Assembly (NCBI GenBank): GCA_964640195.1
Contig: CAZXIC010000014.1
Coordinates: 1-26,475 of the forward strand
DNA: 26,475 bases
DNA from: CAZXIC01 sp964640195
GTDB taxonomy: Archaea; Iainarchaeota; Iainarchaeia; Iainarchaeales; GCA-2688035
Reading direction: 5' to 3'
Part shown: positions 14,246-21,423 of the stretch, one piece after another
Layout: every line of letters begins with the position of its first letter
Position numbering within the stretch: the first letter of the stretch is position 1
Program-made: the position numbers and the translations under genes
The notes under the pieces: model-generated
Databases searched by the model: none
Seen by the model: only the letters and a program-made list of their open reading frames with translations
What the model was told of the DNA's origin: nothing

Positions 14246-14253
14246 TTTTATAC
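14246..14253 (+). promoter_or_regulatory. TATA box of the 14277 membrane-protein gene
   Basis: TTTTATAC is part of an AT-rich stretch lying 24-31 bases before the ATG at 14277, which has no Shine-Dalgarno sequence. The layout fits a leaderless message for the membrane-protein and permease pair. Confidence 0.5.
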
Positions 14254-14276
14254 CTGAATGCTGTTTCTTTTGTAGA

Positions 14277-14816
14277 ATGATTAGGGTAAGGAAGAGTACT
14301 GTCAAGAAGCAGTGGAAGGCAATCTCATACATCTTTGCCCAGCTGGTTCTGTTAATCCTTGCAGTGTACCAGCTGCTGCAGGTAGTTGGGCTGAGAGTGT
14401 TTTTCTCGGAGCGGCTTGTCAAGTTTTCACTGAGCAGCAGCCCAGGCGACTACATCCTGCTTGCCTTAATCATAGCGTTGCTTGCCTTGATTTACCTGCG
14501 GGTGAAGCGCAGCCAGCCAAGGCTTTTCTCCGCGCAGGAGAAGATGTCGGCAACCATAAGGGAAGCTTTGGGGGAAAAGGCGAGGAAGGCAAAGGAGCAG
14601 AGGGCTGTTGCCCTGCTGCTGGTTGAGCTGATGTTTGTAGTAGTGGTAGTGCTTGCCGCTTATGCTTTTTTCAGCCCGGAAATTGAATTTATCCCCTGGA
14701 GCAAGGCAGGCGTTGGGCCGCCGCTCACAACAGCCCTGAACGCGATAGTTGCAGTTGTAGTCATTGTCCTCTTTTACTGGGTTTACCGCTACACCGCATG
14801 GTACAGGAAGGGCTGA
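14277..14816 (+). CDS. Membrane protein of unknown function, four helices
   Basis: This 179-residue protein has a basic N-terminus (R-V-R-K-S-T-V-K-K) and then hydrophobic helices at about 16-40, 58-75, 110-131 and 152-172. A basic cytoplasmic-looking loop (75-108) separates the two pairs. No conserved motif was recognised. The stop is three bases before the permease ATG, so the two are co-transcribed; an accessory role for the transporter is possible but unproven. The TATA box at 14246 supports this start. The upstream gap, 14158-14276, shows only that promoter. Confidence 0.6.
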   Translation: MIRVRKSTVKKQWKAISYIFAQLVLLILAVYQLLQVVGLRVFFSERLVKFSLSSSPGDYILLALIIALLALIYLRVKRSQPRLFSAQEKMSATIREALGEKARKAKEQRAVALLLVELMFVVVVVLAAYAFFSPEIEFIPWSKAGVGPPLTTALNAIVAVVVIVLFYWVYRYTAWYRKG

Positions 14817-14819
14817 TTC

Positions 14820-16160
14820 ATGAACACAGGGGGAAGCGCAACGCTTGAGAGGAGCGTTTCGCTTTTGGAGGCAACACTTTACGGCGTAGGCGTAATTCTC
14901 GGCGCTGGCATCTATGCCTTGATTGGGAAGGCTGCAGGGATTGCAGGCAACTCGCTCTGGCTTGCGTTCGTTTTTTCCGGTGTCATTGCCTCTTTTACTG
15001 CATTGAGTTACGCTGAACTTAGCAGCATGTTCCCGAAGGAGAGTGCCGAGTTTGTTTACGTCAAGAAGGCTTTCAGGCGCGAGTTACTTGCATTCTTCAT
15101 TGCCTGGGTTGCGATAATAATAGGGTTTGTTTCAGCTGCCGCGGTTGCAATCGGCTTTGCAGGCTACCTCAGCTATTTCCTGCCTGTGCCGATTGCTGTT
15201 GGGGCGCTTGCCCTTATTGCCGTAGTTTCCCTCATAAATTTCTTTGGCATAAAGGAATCAGTGAGGTTCAATTCCGTTGCAACGCTTGTGGAGCTGGGCG
15301 GGCTGCTTATAATAATCTTCATAGGGCTGCCTTTCCTTGGGAGCGTTGACTATCTTTCAATACAGGGCAACGTTACATCCCTCCTTTCATTTATCTCGCC
15401 GATAACTGTTGCCACAACCCTTATCTTCTTTGCATTCATCGGCTTTGAGCAGCTTGCGAACATCACAGAGGAAACAAAGGCTGCAGCAAAAACTATTCCA
15501 AGGGCTGTGCTTCTCTCGCTTGCAATCTCAACCGTTCTCTATGTCCTTGTCGCATTGAGCGTTGTAAGCGTTGTGCCATGGCAGCAGCTGGCGGAAAGCC
15601 CCGCACCCTTGGCTCTTGTTGCAGAGTCTGTTTTCGGCTCAAACGTTGCGCTTGCGCTGGCATTAATTGCGCTGGTTTCAACCTTCAACACAGTCCTTAT
15701 AATCCTGATTGCTGAAAGCAGGCGCCTGTACGGGGTGAGCATGGAGCACTGCCTGCCCAACTTCCTGCACAAGATTCACGCAAAAACAAGGACGCCGCAT
15801 TACGCTGTTTTTGTTACAATGGTGCTTGCAATGGTCTTTGCCATGTCGGAAAACATTTCTGCGGTTGCATTCGTCACAGACTTCGGCATTTTCGCAATCT
15901 TTTTCACTGTAAACATTGCAGTCATATTCCTGCGCTACAGGGAGCCGGAAGCAGAGAGGCCCTTCAGAATACCGCTTAGCATCGGCAGGTTTCCGGTAAC
16001 GGCATTGCTTGGCGCTCTTACCTGCGCCTACATGCTTTTCTCTTTTTCCCTGGAAATAGCTGCCTTCAGCTCAGCTGCGTTCCTTGTTGCGATTCCCTTC
16101 TATTTCGCATTCAGGAAGCGTTTCAGGACTCCGGCTTCCGCAAGCCCAGCCAAACAATAG
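14820..16160 (+). CDS. APC-superfamily amino acid permease
   Basis: This 446-residue transporter has about twelve membrane helices. It has the APC first-helix signature G-V-G-V-I-L-G-A-G-I-Y-A-L-I-G, where the unwound Gly-rich segment binds the substrate amine and carboxylate. A-L-S-Y-A-E-L-S-S-M-F-P follows, then the helix-6 region F-F-A-F-I-G-F-E-Q-L-A-N-I-T-E-E-T-K. These match the family of cationic or neutral amino acid transporters in archaea; the exact substrate cannot be read from sequence. The length is normal. The ATG follows a GGAAGGG-type ribosome-binding sequence. The gene ends with TAG in a convergent arrangement with the Lon-like gene. Confidence 0.88.
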   Translation: MNTGGSATLERSVSLLEATLYGVGVILGAGIYALIGKAAGIAGNSLWLAFVFSGVIASFTALSYAELSSMFPKESAEFVYVKKAFRRELLAFFIAWVAIIIGFVSAAAVAIGFAGYLSYFLPVPIAVGALALIAVVSLINFFGIKESVRFNSVATLVELGGLLIIIFIGLPFLGSVDYLSIQGNVTSLLSFISPITVATTLIFFAFIGFEQLANITEETKAAAKTIPRAVLLSLAISTVLYVLVALSVVSVVPWQQLAESPAPLALVAESVFGSNVALALALIALVSTFNTVLIILIAESRRLYGVSMEHCLPNFLHKIHAKTRTPHYAVFVTMVLAMVFAMSENISAVAFVTDFGIFAIFFTVNIAVIFLRYREPEAERPFRIPLSIGRFPVTALLGALTCAYMLFSFSLEIAAFSSAAFLVAIPFYFAFRKRFRTPASASPAKQ

Positions 16161-16292
16161 CCAAAATAAGCAAAATAACCGCATGCAGCAGGCAAAAATA
16201 TGGCATAAAAGAGCAAATAAACCAATTTAAATGCCCATAAATGCCTTTTTATTGAAGATAGCCCCGTTTTTTGCCTTTTTTTGGCCCAAGCC

Positions 16293-16310
16293 CTATATAT
16301 AATATATAAT
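16293..16310. promoter_or_regulatory. Strong TATA-like block in a convergent gap
   Basis: The block CTATATATAATATATAAT (16293-16310) is the most TATA-like sequence in the window, yet both flanking genes end here (permease at 16160, Lon-like gene at 16365). The rest of the 204-base gap is AT-rich with short repeats such as ATGCCCATAAATGCC and no convincing ORF, tRNA or other RNA fold. It may drive a small or antisense RNA, or be chance. Confidence 0.3.
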
Positions 16311-16364
16311 GCCCCTTTGCGCCCAAAACACAGAATTTTCAGCGGATTCCCTGTAATTTGCAAC

Positions 16365-17117
16365 CTAAGCCAGCAGGTAACCGGCGGCTTCCTCTATGTT
16401 GCTAACTTCCAGCACCTGCAGCTGCCATCCCTGCTCTGCAGCGTAATCGTTCAAATCAAGCTTTTTCGGGATGTAAGTGACCCTCTGGATTGTAAGAAAG
16501 CCCCTTTTCTCCTCCTGCACCTGCTGCTCATAATAGGTCAGAACACTCTGCCCTTTGGGCACCAGGAAAAGCGTCTTGTTTGCATCTGCGCAGGCAGCCG
16601 CCTTCTCAATAACGCCGCCGATAGTGCCGATTGTTCCGTCTGGGAGAATCGTTCCGGTTATTGCAGCATCAGCCCTCAATTCCTTTCCCTCAAGTGCGGC
16701 AATTGTTGCAACCGTAAGCGCAGCGCCAGCACTGGGCCCGCCGACAAGCTGTGCCTCAGTGTTCTCAATGCTGTAAATCACGTCCCTGTCAGCCAGGCTC
16801 TTGCCAGTGAATTGCTGTGCAACAGCGGCAGCTGTCTCAGCGCTCTGCTGCGTGTCAGGCTCAACAAATGGATTGAGTGAAAAAAGCACCCTGCCCTTCC
16901 CCTGCGCTATTTCTGCAACAGCCCTGCTTACAACCCCTGCTTCACCCTGCTGCTTCACTGCAACGATGTCAATCGAGGCCTCAAGCTTTTCAGCAGGCAG
17001 CTGCCTTAAAATAACCTGCGCTCCTCCAGGCTGCTCAAAATAGGAAGCGGTAACCAAGCCGAGGGCATAGGCTGCAAGCAGCGCAGCCAAAACAAGCAGG
17101 GTTTTTTCAGCCCTCAT
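16365..17117 (-). CDS. Membrane-anchored Lon-like serine protease (S16)
   Basis: This 250-residue protein has an N-terminal membrane helix (about 6-25), then a Lon-type proteolytic domain without any AAA+ ATPase. The Ser-Lys dyad is visible as Ser129 in G-G-P-S-A-G-A-A-L-T-V-A and Lys172 in G-G-V-I-E-K-A-A-A. Their spacing of 43 equals that in bacterial Lon. Also present is the typical I-T-G-T-I-L-P-D-G-T-I-G-T-I-G-G. The helix orientation suggests the protease domain lies outside the cell or against the membrane. Substrates are unknown. It starts with ATG at 17117 and lies just after kae1 on the same strand. Confidence 0.85.
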   Translation of the reverse strand: MRAEKTLLVLAALLAAYALGLVTASYFEQPGGAQVILRQLPAEKLEASIDIVAVKQQGEAGVVSRAVAEIAQGKGRVLFSLNPFVEPDTQQSAETAAAVAQQFTGKSLADRDVIYSIENTEAQLVGGPSAGAALTVATIAALEGKELRADAAITGTILPDGTIGTIGGVIEKAAACADANKTLFLVPKGQSVLTYYEQQVQEEKRGFLTIQRVTYIPKKLDLNDYAAEQGWQLQVLEVSNIEEAAGYLLA

Positions 17118-17166
17118 GCAAAAAATTAACTCCCTGTTGTTTTTTAAAACATTTCAAAAGATTAGG

Positions 17167-18195
17167 CTAAAGCCACTTCACTTCAACAGAGTCAGTCCTC
17201 TGCCTCTGGTCAACAGCGGTTTCCTCTAGCTTCATTCTAACGCCAGCCCTGTGCTCAACTATGCCAAGCCATCCTGGCAGGAGCCCTGAGTCAACGCACG
17301 CCTCAAATGCTGGGACAAAGAATTTGCAGTTGCGGGCTGCGCACATTATCTGCAGCATTTGCCGCAGGGCTTTGCTTGCTGCAACGCCGCCCGTGAGCAA
17401 TAAATCTTTTTTTTCCGTGTGCGCCAGTGCCCTTTCGCTTACCTCTGCAACCATGGCAAACGCATTATGTAGAAGTGAATGTGCCAAATCCTCTTTTTTC
17501 TCTTTCCCGATTTTCTGTTCTGCCGCTGTCTGCAGGCCTGAAAAAGCCAGGTCCATCCCCTTTACAGTGTAAGGCAGTTCAACATAGCGCTTTTTCTTGA
17601 AATACATTTTGTCCAACACAGGCCCTGCTGGGAAACCCAGGCCGAGTTTCCTTCCAAACGAGTCCAGCAGATTCCCCAATCCGATGTCAAGCGTTTCGCC
17701 ATAGACCCTGTACCTTCCTTTCTCATAGCCGATTATTTGCGTGTTTGCACCGCTTACGTAAACAATAATTGGGTCGCTTGCGCCAGTCAGGGCCTTTCCG
17801 ATTTCAATGTGGCCAACGCAGTGGTTCACGCCGAGCAAGGGCTTGCTGTTTGCAAGCGCAAGCGTTCTCGCTGCAATCGCGCCGACCTTCAATGCTGGGC
17901 CTATCCCAGGGCCCATGCTGAACGCAATTAAATCAACATCTCCAATCTGCAGCCTTGCCTTCTGCAAAGTCCTTTCAATCACCTGCTTTGCGCAGCCGTA
18001 GTGGTGCCTTGCAAGTTCTCTCGGAATCAAGCCGCCTTCCTTTGTCGCTACACTGTCCTTCTCGTTTGCAAGGATGCTGCACTTTCCGTGGCTGTCGCTA
18101 ACTATTGCGACACCGAAAGTATATCCGCCTAGAATTTTCTAGAGTGCGGTGCTCTCGATACCGAGGCAGGTTAGCCCTTCTTTTTTGTGCTGCAT
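17167..18195 (-). CDS. kae1: KEOPS tRNA N6-threonylcarbamoyltransferase Kae1, interrupted by an in-frame TAG
   Basis: Kae1 transfers the threonylcarbamoyl group from TC-AMP to A37 of tRNA. The metal-binding H-C-V-G-H motif, S-G-A-N-T-Q, G-E-T-L-D-I-G-L-G-N, D-L-A-F-S-G-L-Q-T and L-L-T-G-G-V-A-A-S-K are all present. The reading frame begins at ATG 18195 with C-L-G-I-E-S-T-A, the expected N-terminus. A TAG at 18139-18141 then interrupts it before T-F-G-V-A-I-V-S-D. Removing 21 nt (18123-18143) restores S-T-A-H-T-F-G-V and a normal 335-residue protein. Without a mechanism to bypass this, only a truncated Kae1 lacking the first strand could be made. The usual C-G-D-N-G-A-M-I-A is C-V-D-S-G-L-L-P-G here, keeping the metal-ligand Asp. 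Family certain; functional status open. Confidence 0.85.
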
Positions 18196-18252
18196 TTTTA
18201 CATTCCCTGGTATCTATTTTTTGCTGTTAAACAATTTAATTAATTCCTTTGA

Positions 18253-18996
18253 TTACAGAAGCAGCTTTACAGCAGATGCCACAACAATTATTGCAAACAA
18301 CAACCTTACCCATTTGTCCCCTTTTTTGATTCCATAGCTCGCGCCAAAGTATGAGCCGACAGCCATCCCGAGAATCAGACTTGTGCCGTAAACCCAATTA
18401 ATGATTCCAGCCAAAGCAAATACGATAATCGGCACTATTGAGATTCCCAATGCCGCGATTTTCCTTGTTCCAGCGCTTTCCAAAAACGTTTGCCCAAACA
18501 AGAGAATTAGGGCATAGGTGGCAAAGGTTGCGGTTCCACCGCCAAAAAAGCCGCCCCAAAACCCTATCAAAAGGAACGATAAATAGCCAGCGTACCGCAA
18601 CAGCGGATTGGTTTGGCGTGCCTTTTTCAGGCCGATGTCCCTGTTTAAAAGAACAAAAACCAGGATTGCCAGAATGAACGCCCCAACCAACTTCTCAAGC
18701 AATTCGTTTGGAAATAGCAGCAGGGTGTTTGCGCCGATATAGGCGCCAATTAAGGCAAAAGCCGCTGTGGGAATTCCAATCCTGTAGTCAATCTTTTTTG
18801 CCTTGTGGAACTTGTAGAAACCGGTTGTCACCATCCCGAGCGAGCCAAATTTATTGGTTGCAATCGCTGCCTGTGGCGGCAGGCCAAAGAAAATCAGCGC
18901 GGGAATCGCTATCAGGCCGCCGCTGCCAACGTTGGTTCCTATAAAGCTTGCAAAAACACCAACGAAAAAGACAAAGAGCAGTGTCAAAGGCTCCAT
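18253..18996 (-). CDS. TauE/SafE-family sulfite/anion exporter (DUF81)
   Basis: This 247-residue membrane protein has about seven or eight helices and two related halves. Each half starts with a Gly-rich segment: F-I-G-T-N-V-G-S-G-G-L-I-A-I-P-A-L near residue 18, and I-G-F-W-G-G-F-F-G-G-G-T-A-T-F near 142. This is the TauE/SafE pattern. Members export sulfite, sulfoacetate or related anions; the substrate here cannot be told. The gene starts nine bases after the Sua5 stop and is probably the last gene of the translation cluster. The gap behind it (18196-18252) is AT-rich and likely carries the kae1 promoter. Confidence 0.88.
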   Translation of the reverse strand: MEPLTLLFVFFVGVFASFIGTNVGSGGLIAIPALIFFGLPPQAAIATNKFGSLGMVTTGFYKFHKAKKIDYRIGIPTAAFALIGAYIGANTLLLFPNELLEKLVGAFILAILVFVLLNRDIGLKKARQTNPLLRYAGYLSFLLIGFWGGFFGGGTATFATYALILLFGQTFLESAGTRKIAALGISIVPIIVFALAGIINWVYGTSLILGMAVGSYFGASYGIKKGDKWVRLLFAIIVVASAVKLLL

Positions 18997-19005
18997 CCAA
19001 TCCCT

Positions 19006-19632
19006 TCAAACTTCCGCTTCCTCCAGCACCTTCCTAATCAGCGCCTCGTCGATTGGCCCATGACGCAGTATCCGCCCTGCCGCCAAGTCATAGATTGTGC
19101 TCGGCGGATTGTGCGGCAGCTCCCCTGCGTCAATTATCAAATCAGCCTTGTTGTTGAACTGCTTTATTATCTCCTTGGCTGAGTAAATGCTCGGCCTGTT
19201 GTGCATGTTTGCGCTTGTCGCAGTAACTGCAGAATCCAGCCCTCTGCACAGCGCCCTTGCAATAGGATGCGATGAAATCCTGAACGCAACCGTTTTCTCG
19301 CTCAGTTCGCTTGGAACACTTGCTTGCTTTTCCACCACGAGCGTTAAGGGCCCAGGCATCAGCTTCCCAGCGAGCTTCTTTGCATCTTCGCTGAGCCTGC
19401 CGAATTTTGCAGCCTGCTGCAAGTCTGCAACGATTATTGAAATCTGTTTTGTGGGCGGCTGCCGCTTTATTGCCCATACCTTCCTAACAGCATTTGCGTT
19501 GCCTGCATCTGCCCCCAGGCCGTAGCTTGATTCAGTCGGGAAAATGATTGTGCCGCCTTTCTGCAGAATCCTTACCGCCTTTTCCACTACTCTTTCTTCG
19601 TTTCCCTTGAACAGCTTTAACAAGATAGCCAT
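19006..19632 (-). CDS. sua5: Threonylcarbamoyl-AMP synthase (Sua5/YrdC family)
   Basis: This 208-residue YrdC-domain protein makes threonylcarbamoyl-AMP from threonine, bicarbonate and ATP, the substrate used by Kae1 in the t6A pathway. It has G-G-T-I-I-F-P-T-E-S-S-Y-G-L-G-A (26-41), the K-R-Q-P-P-T-K-Q basic motif (56-63), P-G-P-L-T-L-V and the S-A-N-M-H-N-R-P-S motif. It is the short form with little of the C-terminal Sua5 domain. Kae1 lies one gene downstream on the same strand and Bud32 further away, so three t6A genes are in this window. It follows the CPBP gene by nine bases. Confidence 0.92.
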   Translation of the reverse strand: MAILLKLFKGNEERVVEKAVRILQKGGTIIFPTESSYGLGADAGNANAVRKVWAIKRQPPTKQISIIVADLQQAAKFGRLSEDAKKLAGKLMPGPLTLVVEKQASVPSELSEKTVAFRISSHPIARALCRGLDSAVTATSANMHNRPSIYSAKEIIKQFNNKADLIIDAGELPHNPPSTIYDLAAGRILRHGPIDEALIRKVLEEAEV

Positions 19633-19641
19633 TTCTTTCCC

Positions 19642-20199
19642 CTACCAGTAAAACAATCCAATCGCAACCGCGTTGTATGCAACGTGGGCAAATATATTTG
19701 GGTACAAATTTTTATTTAATTGGAACGCCTTTGCAAGAATCAGCCCCAAAACAAACGCGCCGAGCACCTCTGCAAAGCTTCCGTATAACACATGCATTGC
19801 TGCAAAAAACACGGAGGAGAGAAGGACGCCAAGGCGCTTTGCCAGCAAGCCGCGAAAAAATACCTCCTCTGCAATGCCCCTCACAACCAAAAGATATGCA
19901 AGGAAAGCAGGTAACAGCCTCATTCCTGCAACCGCTTCCGCAACCCTGTAGGTGTCATTTACAGCGGCAGCTGTTAGGAGGAAATCCAGTGCAATCGCTG
20001 TACACACAAGCCCTGCAAACAGCAGGATGGTTTTTTTAGCAAGCGCTTTTCCGGAAATCAGTGAAAAGCCAAGTTCTTTTGCAGCGCTCTTAAAAGAGGT
20101 TTTCTGCCTCTGCCTTGCGTTTTCCAGAGAAATGAAAATAAACGGAAGCGCAATCAGAAAAAAATCAATCAGCAAATTTGGGAGAAAAGTTGCAGACAT
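19642..20199 (-). CDS. CPBP-family intramembrane metalloprotease
   Basis: This 185-residue membrane protein has the three motifs of the CPBP (CAAX protease/Abi) family: E-E-V-F-F-R (111-116), F-F-A-A-M-H with His136, and H-V-A-Y-N (172-176). These residues bind a catalytic metal within the membrane. Eukaryotic relatives trim prenylated CAAX proteins; bacterial and archaeal relatives have varied or unknown targets, some linked to peptide toxin self-immunity. The ATG overlaps the eS31 stop by one base, so it is translated with ribosomal protein genes, which is an unexpected partner. No CAAX-type substrate is evident nearby. Confidence 0.88.
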   Translation of the reverse strand: MSATFLPNLLIDFFLIALPFIFISLENARQRQKTSFKSAAKELGFSLISGKALAKKTILLFAGLVCTAIALDFLLTAAAVNDTYRVAEAVAGMRLLPAFLAYLLVVRGIAEEVFFRGLLAKRLGVLLSSVFFAAMHVLYGSFAEVLGAFVLGLILAKAFQLNKNLYPNIFAHVAYNAVAIGLFYW

Positions 20200-20504
20200 C
20201 AGCTTACCTTTCCAGCTCCCTTTTCCTGTTTTTCTTGCGGTTCTTCTCCTGCTGTTTCCTCTTTTTTCTTTTCGCCCTGCCCTTCCGCTGCCTGCTCTCT
20301 GCCAAGCAGTTCAGTGTAACCGCACTTGCCGCACGTAAGCCTTCCCTTATGCTGGGCCATGAACACCCCAGGACCGCACTTCGGGCAGAACCTGTTCTTC
20401 CTTTCAATCGCTTCCCCCTTCAGAACGTACAGCTGTGATTTTGGGTGCTTTGGATGCTTTTTCCTCTGCCTTTTTCCCTTCCTTTCCTTTACCTTCCTCG
20501 GCAT
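20199..20504 (-). CDS. rps27ae: 30S ribosomal protein eS31 (S27Ae) with charged tail
   Basis: This 101-residue protein has a core (about 1-68) that is archaeal eS31: a basic head, F-C-P-K-C-G-P-G-V-F-M-A, and C-G-K-C-G-Y. The four Cys residues (40, 43, 58, 61) bind zinc. The protein lies on the small-subunit head. Most archaeal homologues end near residue 60-70. Here about 30 extra residues rich in Glu, Lys and Gln follow, like the tails on other proteins in this cluster. It lies six bases downstream of eS24, the standard archaeal pairing. Confidence 0.94.
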   Translation of the reverse strand: MPRKVKERKGKRQRKKHPKHPKSQLYVLKGEAIERKNRFCPKCGPGVFMAQHKGRLTCGKCGYTELLGREQAAEGQGEKKKEETAGEEPQEKQEKGAGKVS

Positions 20505-20510
20505 CGCTCA

Positions 20511-21176
20511 TCAGCCCCTTTTCTGCTCTCCCTTCTCTCCCTGTTTGTCTGCCCCTGCAGTTTTTTCCCCTGCCTTCGCAGCTGTTTCGCTCTCTTTTTC
20601 TCCTTCTCTTCCGCCTTTGGCTTTTTCCTCTGCCTTTCCCTTTTCTTCTTTTCCAGCCTTTTCATCCTTTTTTTTCTCCTCACCTTTTTCAAATTTTTTC
20701 TCCCCTTCTCCGGCCTCTCTTCCACTTTTTTTCTCCTCACCCTTTCCAGCTTTTTCCCCTACCTTGCCTTCTTTCGTTTCAGCACCCGCTTTTTCTCCCC
20801 CGCCGGCTGCTCTGCCCTTTCCAGCTTCTTTCCCTTTTTCAGCAACAGCCTTTTCCCCAGGCGCTTCTTTCGGCTTTTCCTCTTCCGCCTTCTTTTTCCT
20901 CCTGCCCTCGTTCCTTGCAATAAGGTATTCCGGCTCCAGGCGCTGCATTGTAGCAGCATCCCTGTAAACCCGTGCTGTGGCAGAAACGCTGCTTGAGCCA
21001 AAGGCTTGTTTTATCCTGTCCACAACAGTCAACTGCTCTTTGCTGTCAAGCAGTGCAGCCAGTTTGCCCCTAAGCTCTTTTCTGCTCGGCGTAACCCTGC
21101 AGCCTCTCACCATGAGCTGCAGCTCAAGCCTGTCCAACAACCTGTTTTCCCTTTTGCTGCTTATCTCAATATCCAT
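20511..21176 (-). CDS. rps24e: 30S ribosomal protein eS24 with a very long Lys/Glu/Ala/Gly tail
   Basis: The first 95 or so residues are ordinary eS24: M-D-I-E-I-S-S-K-R-E-N-R-L-L-D-R, T-P-S-R-K-E-L-R-G-K-L-A-A-L-L, V-V-D-R-I-K-Q-A-F-G, and A-R-V-Y-R-D. The remaining 125 residues are low-complexity sequence of Lys, Glu, Gly and Ala with repeated G-E-K-K/E-K-A-G-K type units, ending at TGA 20511. Archaeal eS24 is normally about 100 residues. The tail is in frame with no internal stop and no frameshift sign, so it appears genuine. It is likely disordered and could interact with rRNA or other tails. The neighbours spt4, rpo7 and eS31 are the conserved archaeal context. Confidence 0.93.
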   Translation of the reverse strand: MDIEISSKRENRLLDRLELQLMVRGCRVTPSRKELRGKLAALLDSKEQLTVVDRIKQAFGSSSVSATARVYRDAATMQRLEPEYLIARNEGRRKKKAEEEKPKEAPGEKAVAEKGKEAGKGRAAGGGEKAGAETKEGKVGEKAGKGEEKKSGREAGEGEKKFEKGEEKKKDEKAGKEEKGKAEEKAKGGREGEKESETAAKAGEKTAGADKQGEKGEQKRG

Positions 21177-21206
21177 TTCAACTCACTTCCAACCGCTTTC
21201 CACTGC

Positions 21207-21401
21207 TTACCTGCTTAACCTCAGCGCAAACTTTCCCTGCCTGTTGATTCCCATCTTCTTCGCGATCTCGCTTTTCTCTGGGTCCATGATTACAACATAG
21301 CCCCTCCAGAATGTGGTGAACGCGGTTCCACCGCAGTTGGGGCACTCTTTTTCCTCCAGCACTACCATCCTGCAATTCCTGCATGCCTTCTCCTTCACCA
21401 T
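21207..21401 (-). CDS. spt4: Transcription elongation factor Spt4 (RpoE'')
   Basis: This 64-residue protein has a zinc ribbon with Cys7, Cys10, Cys20 and Cys23 (A-C-R-N-C and C-P-N-C-G). The Spt4 continuation F-T-T-F-W-R-G-Y-V-V-I-M-D-P-E-K-S follows. Spt4 pairs with Spt5 to stabilise the RNA polymerase clamp and aid processivity. The length is normal for archaea. It sits between rpo7 and eS24, as in many archaeal genomes. Confidence 0.95.
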   Translation of the reverse strand: MVKEKACRNCRMVVLEEKECPNCGGTAFTTFWRGYVVIMDPEKSEIAKKMGINRQGKFALRLSR

Positions 21402-21423
21402 AAAAAAACCCCGCGCGTCAAAA

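Noticed and set aside
16100..16363. Minus-strand 87-codon ORF with hydrophobic residues in the permease/Lon gap
   Set aside because: Its C-terminal third is antisense to the permease, its N-terminal part crosses the TATA block, and it has no start signal or family resemblance. The hydrophobicity follows from T-rich sequence.
18139..18141. TAG in kae1 read as pyrrolysine
   Set aside because: TAG is the normal terminal stop of several genes in the window, no pyl genes are seen, and the seven extra codons, not just the TAG, disrupt the conserved motif.
20326..20996. Long plus-strand ORFs rich in Phe, Ser, Pro and Leu opposite eS24
   Set aside because: They are antisense images of the Lys/Glu-rich eS24 tail; long open frames arise from the biased composition, with no promoter or family match.
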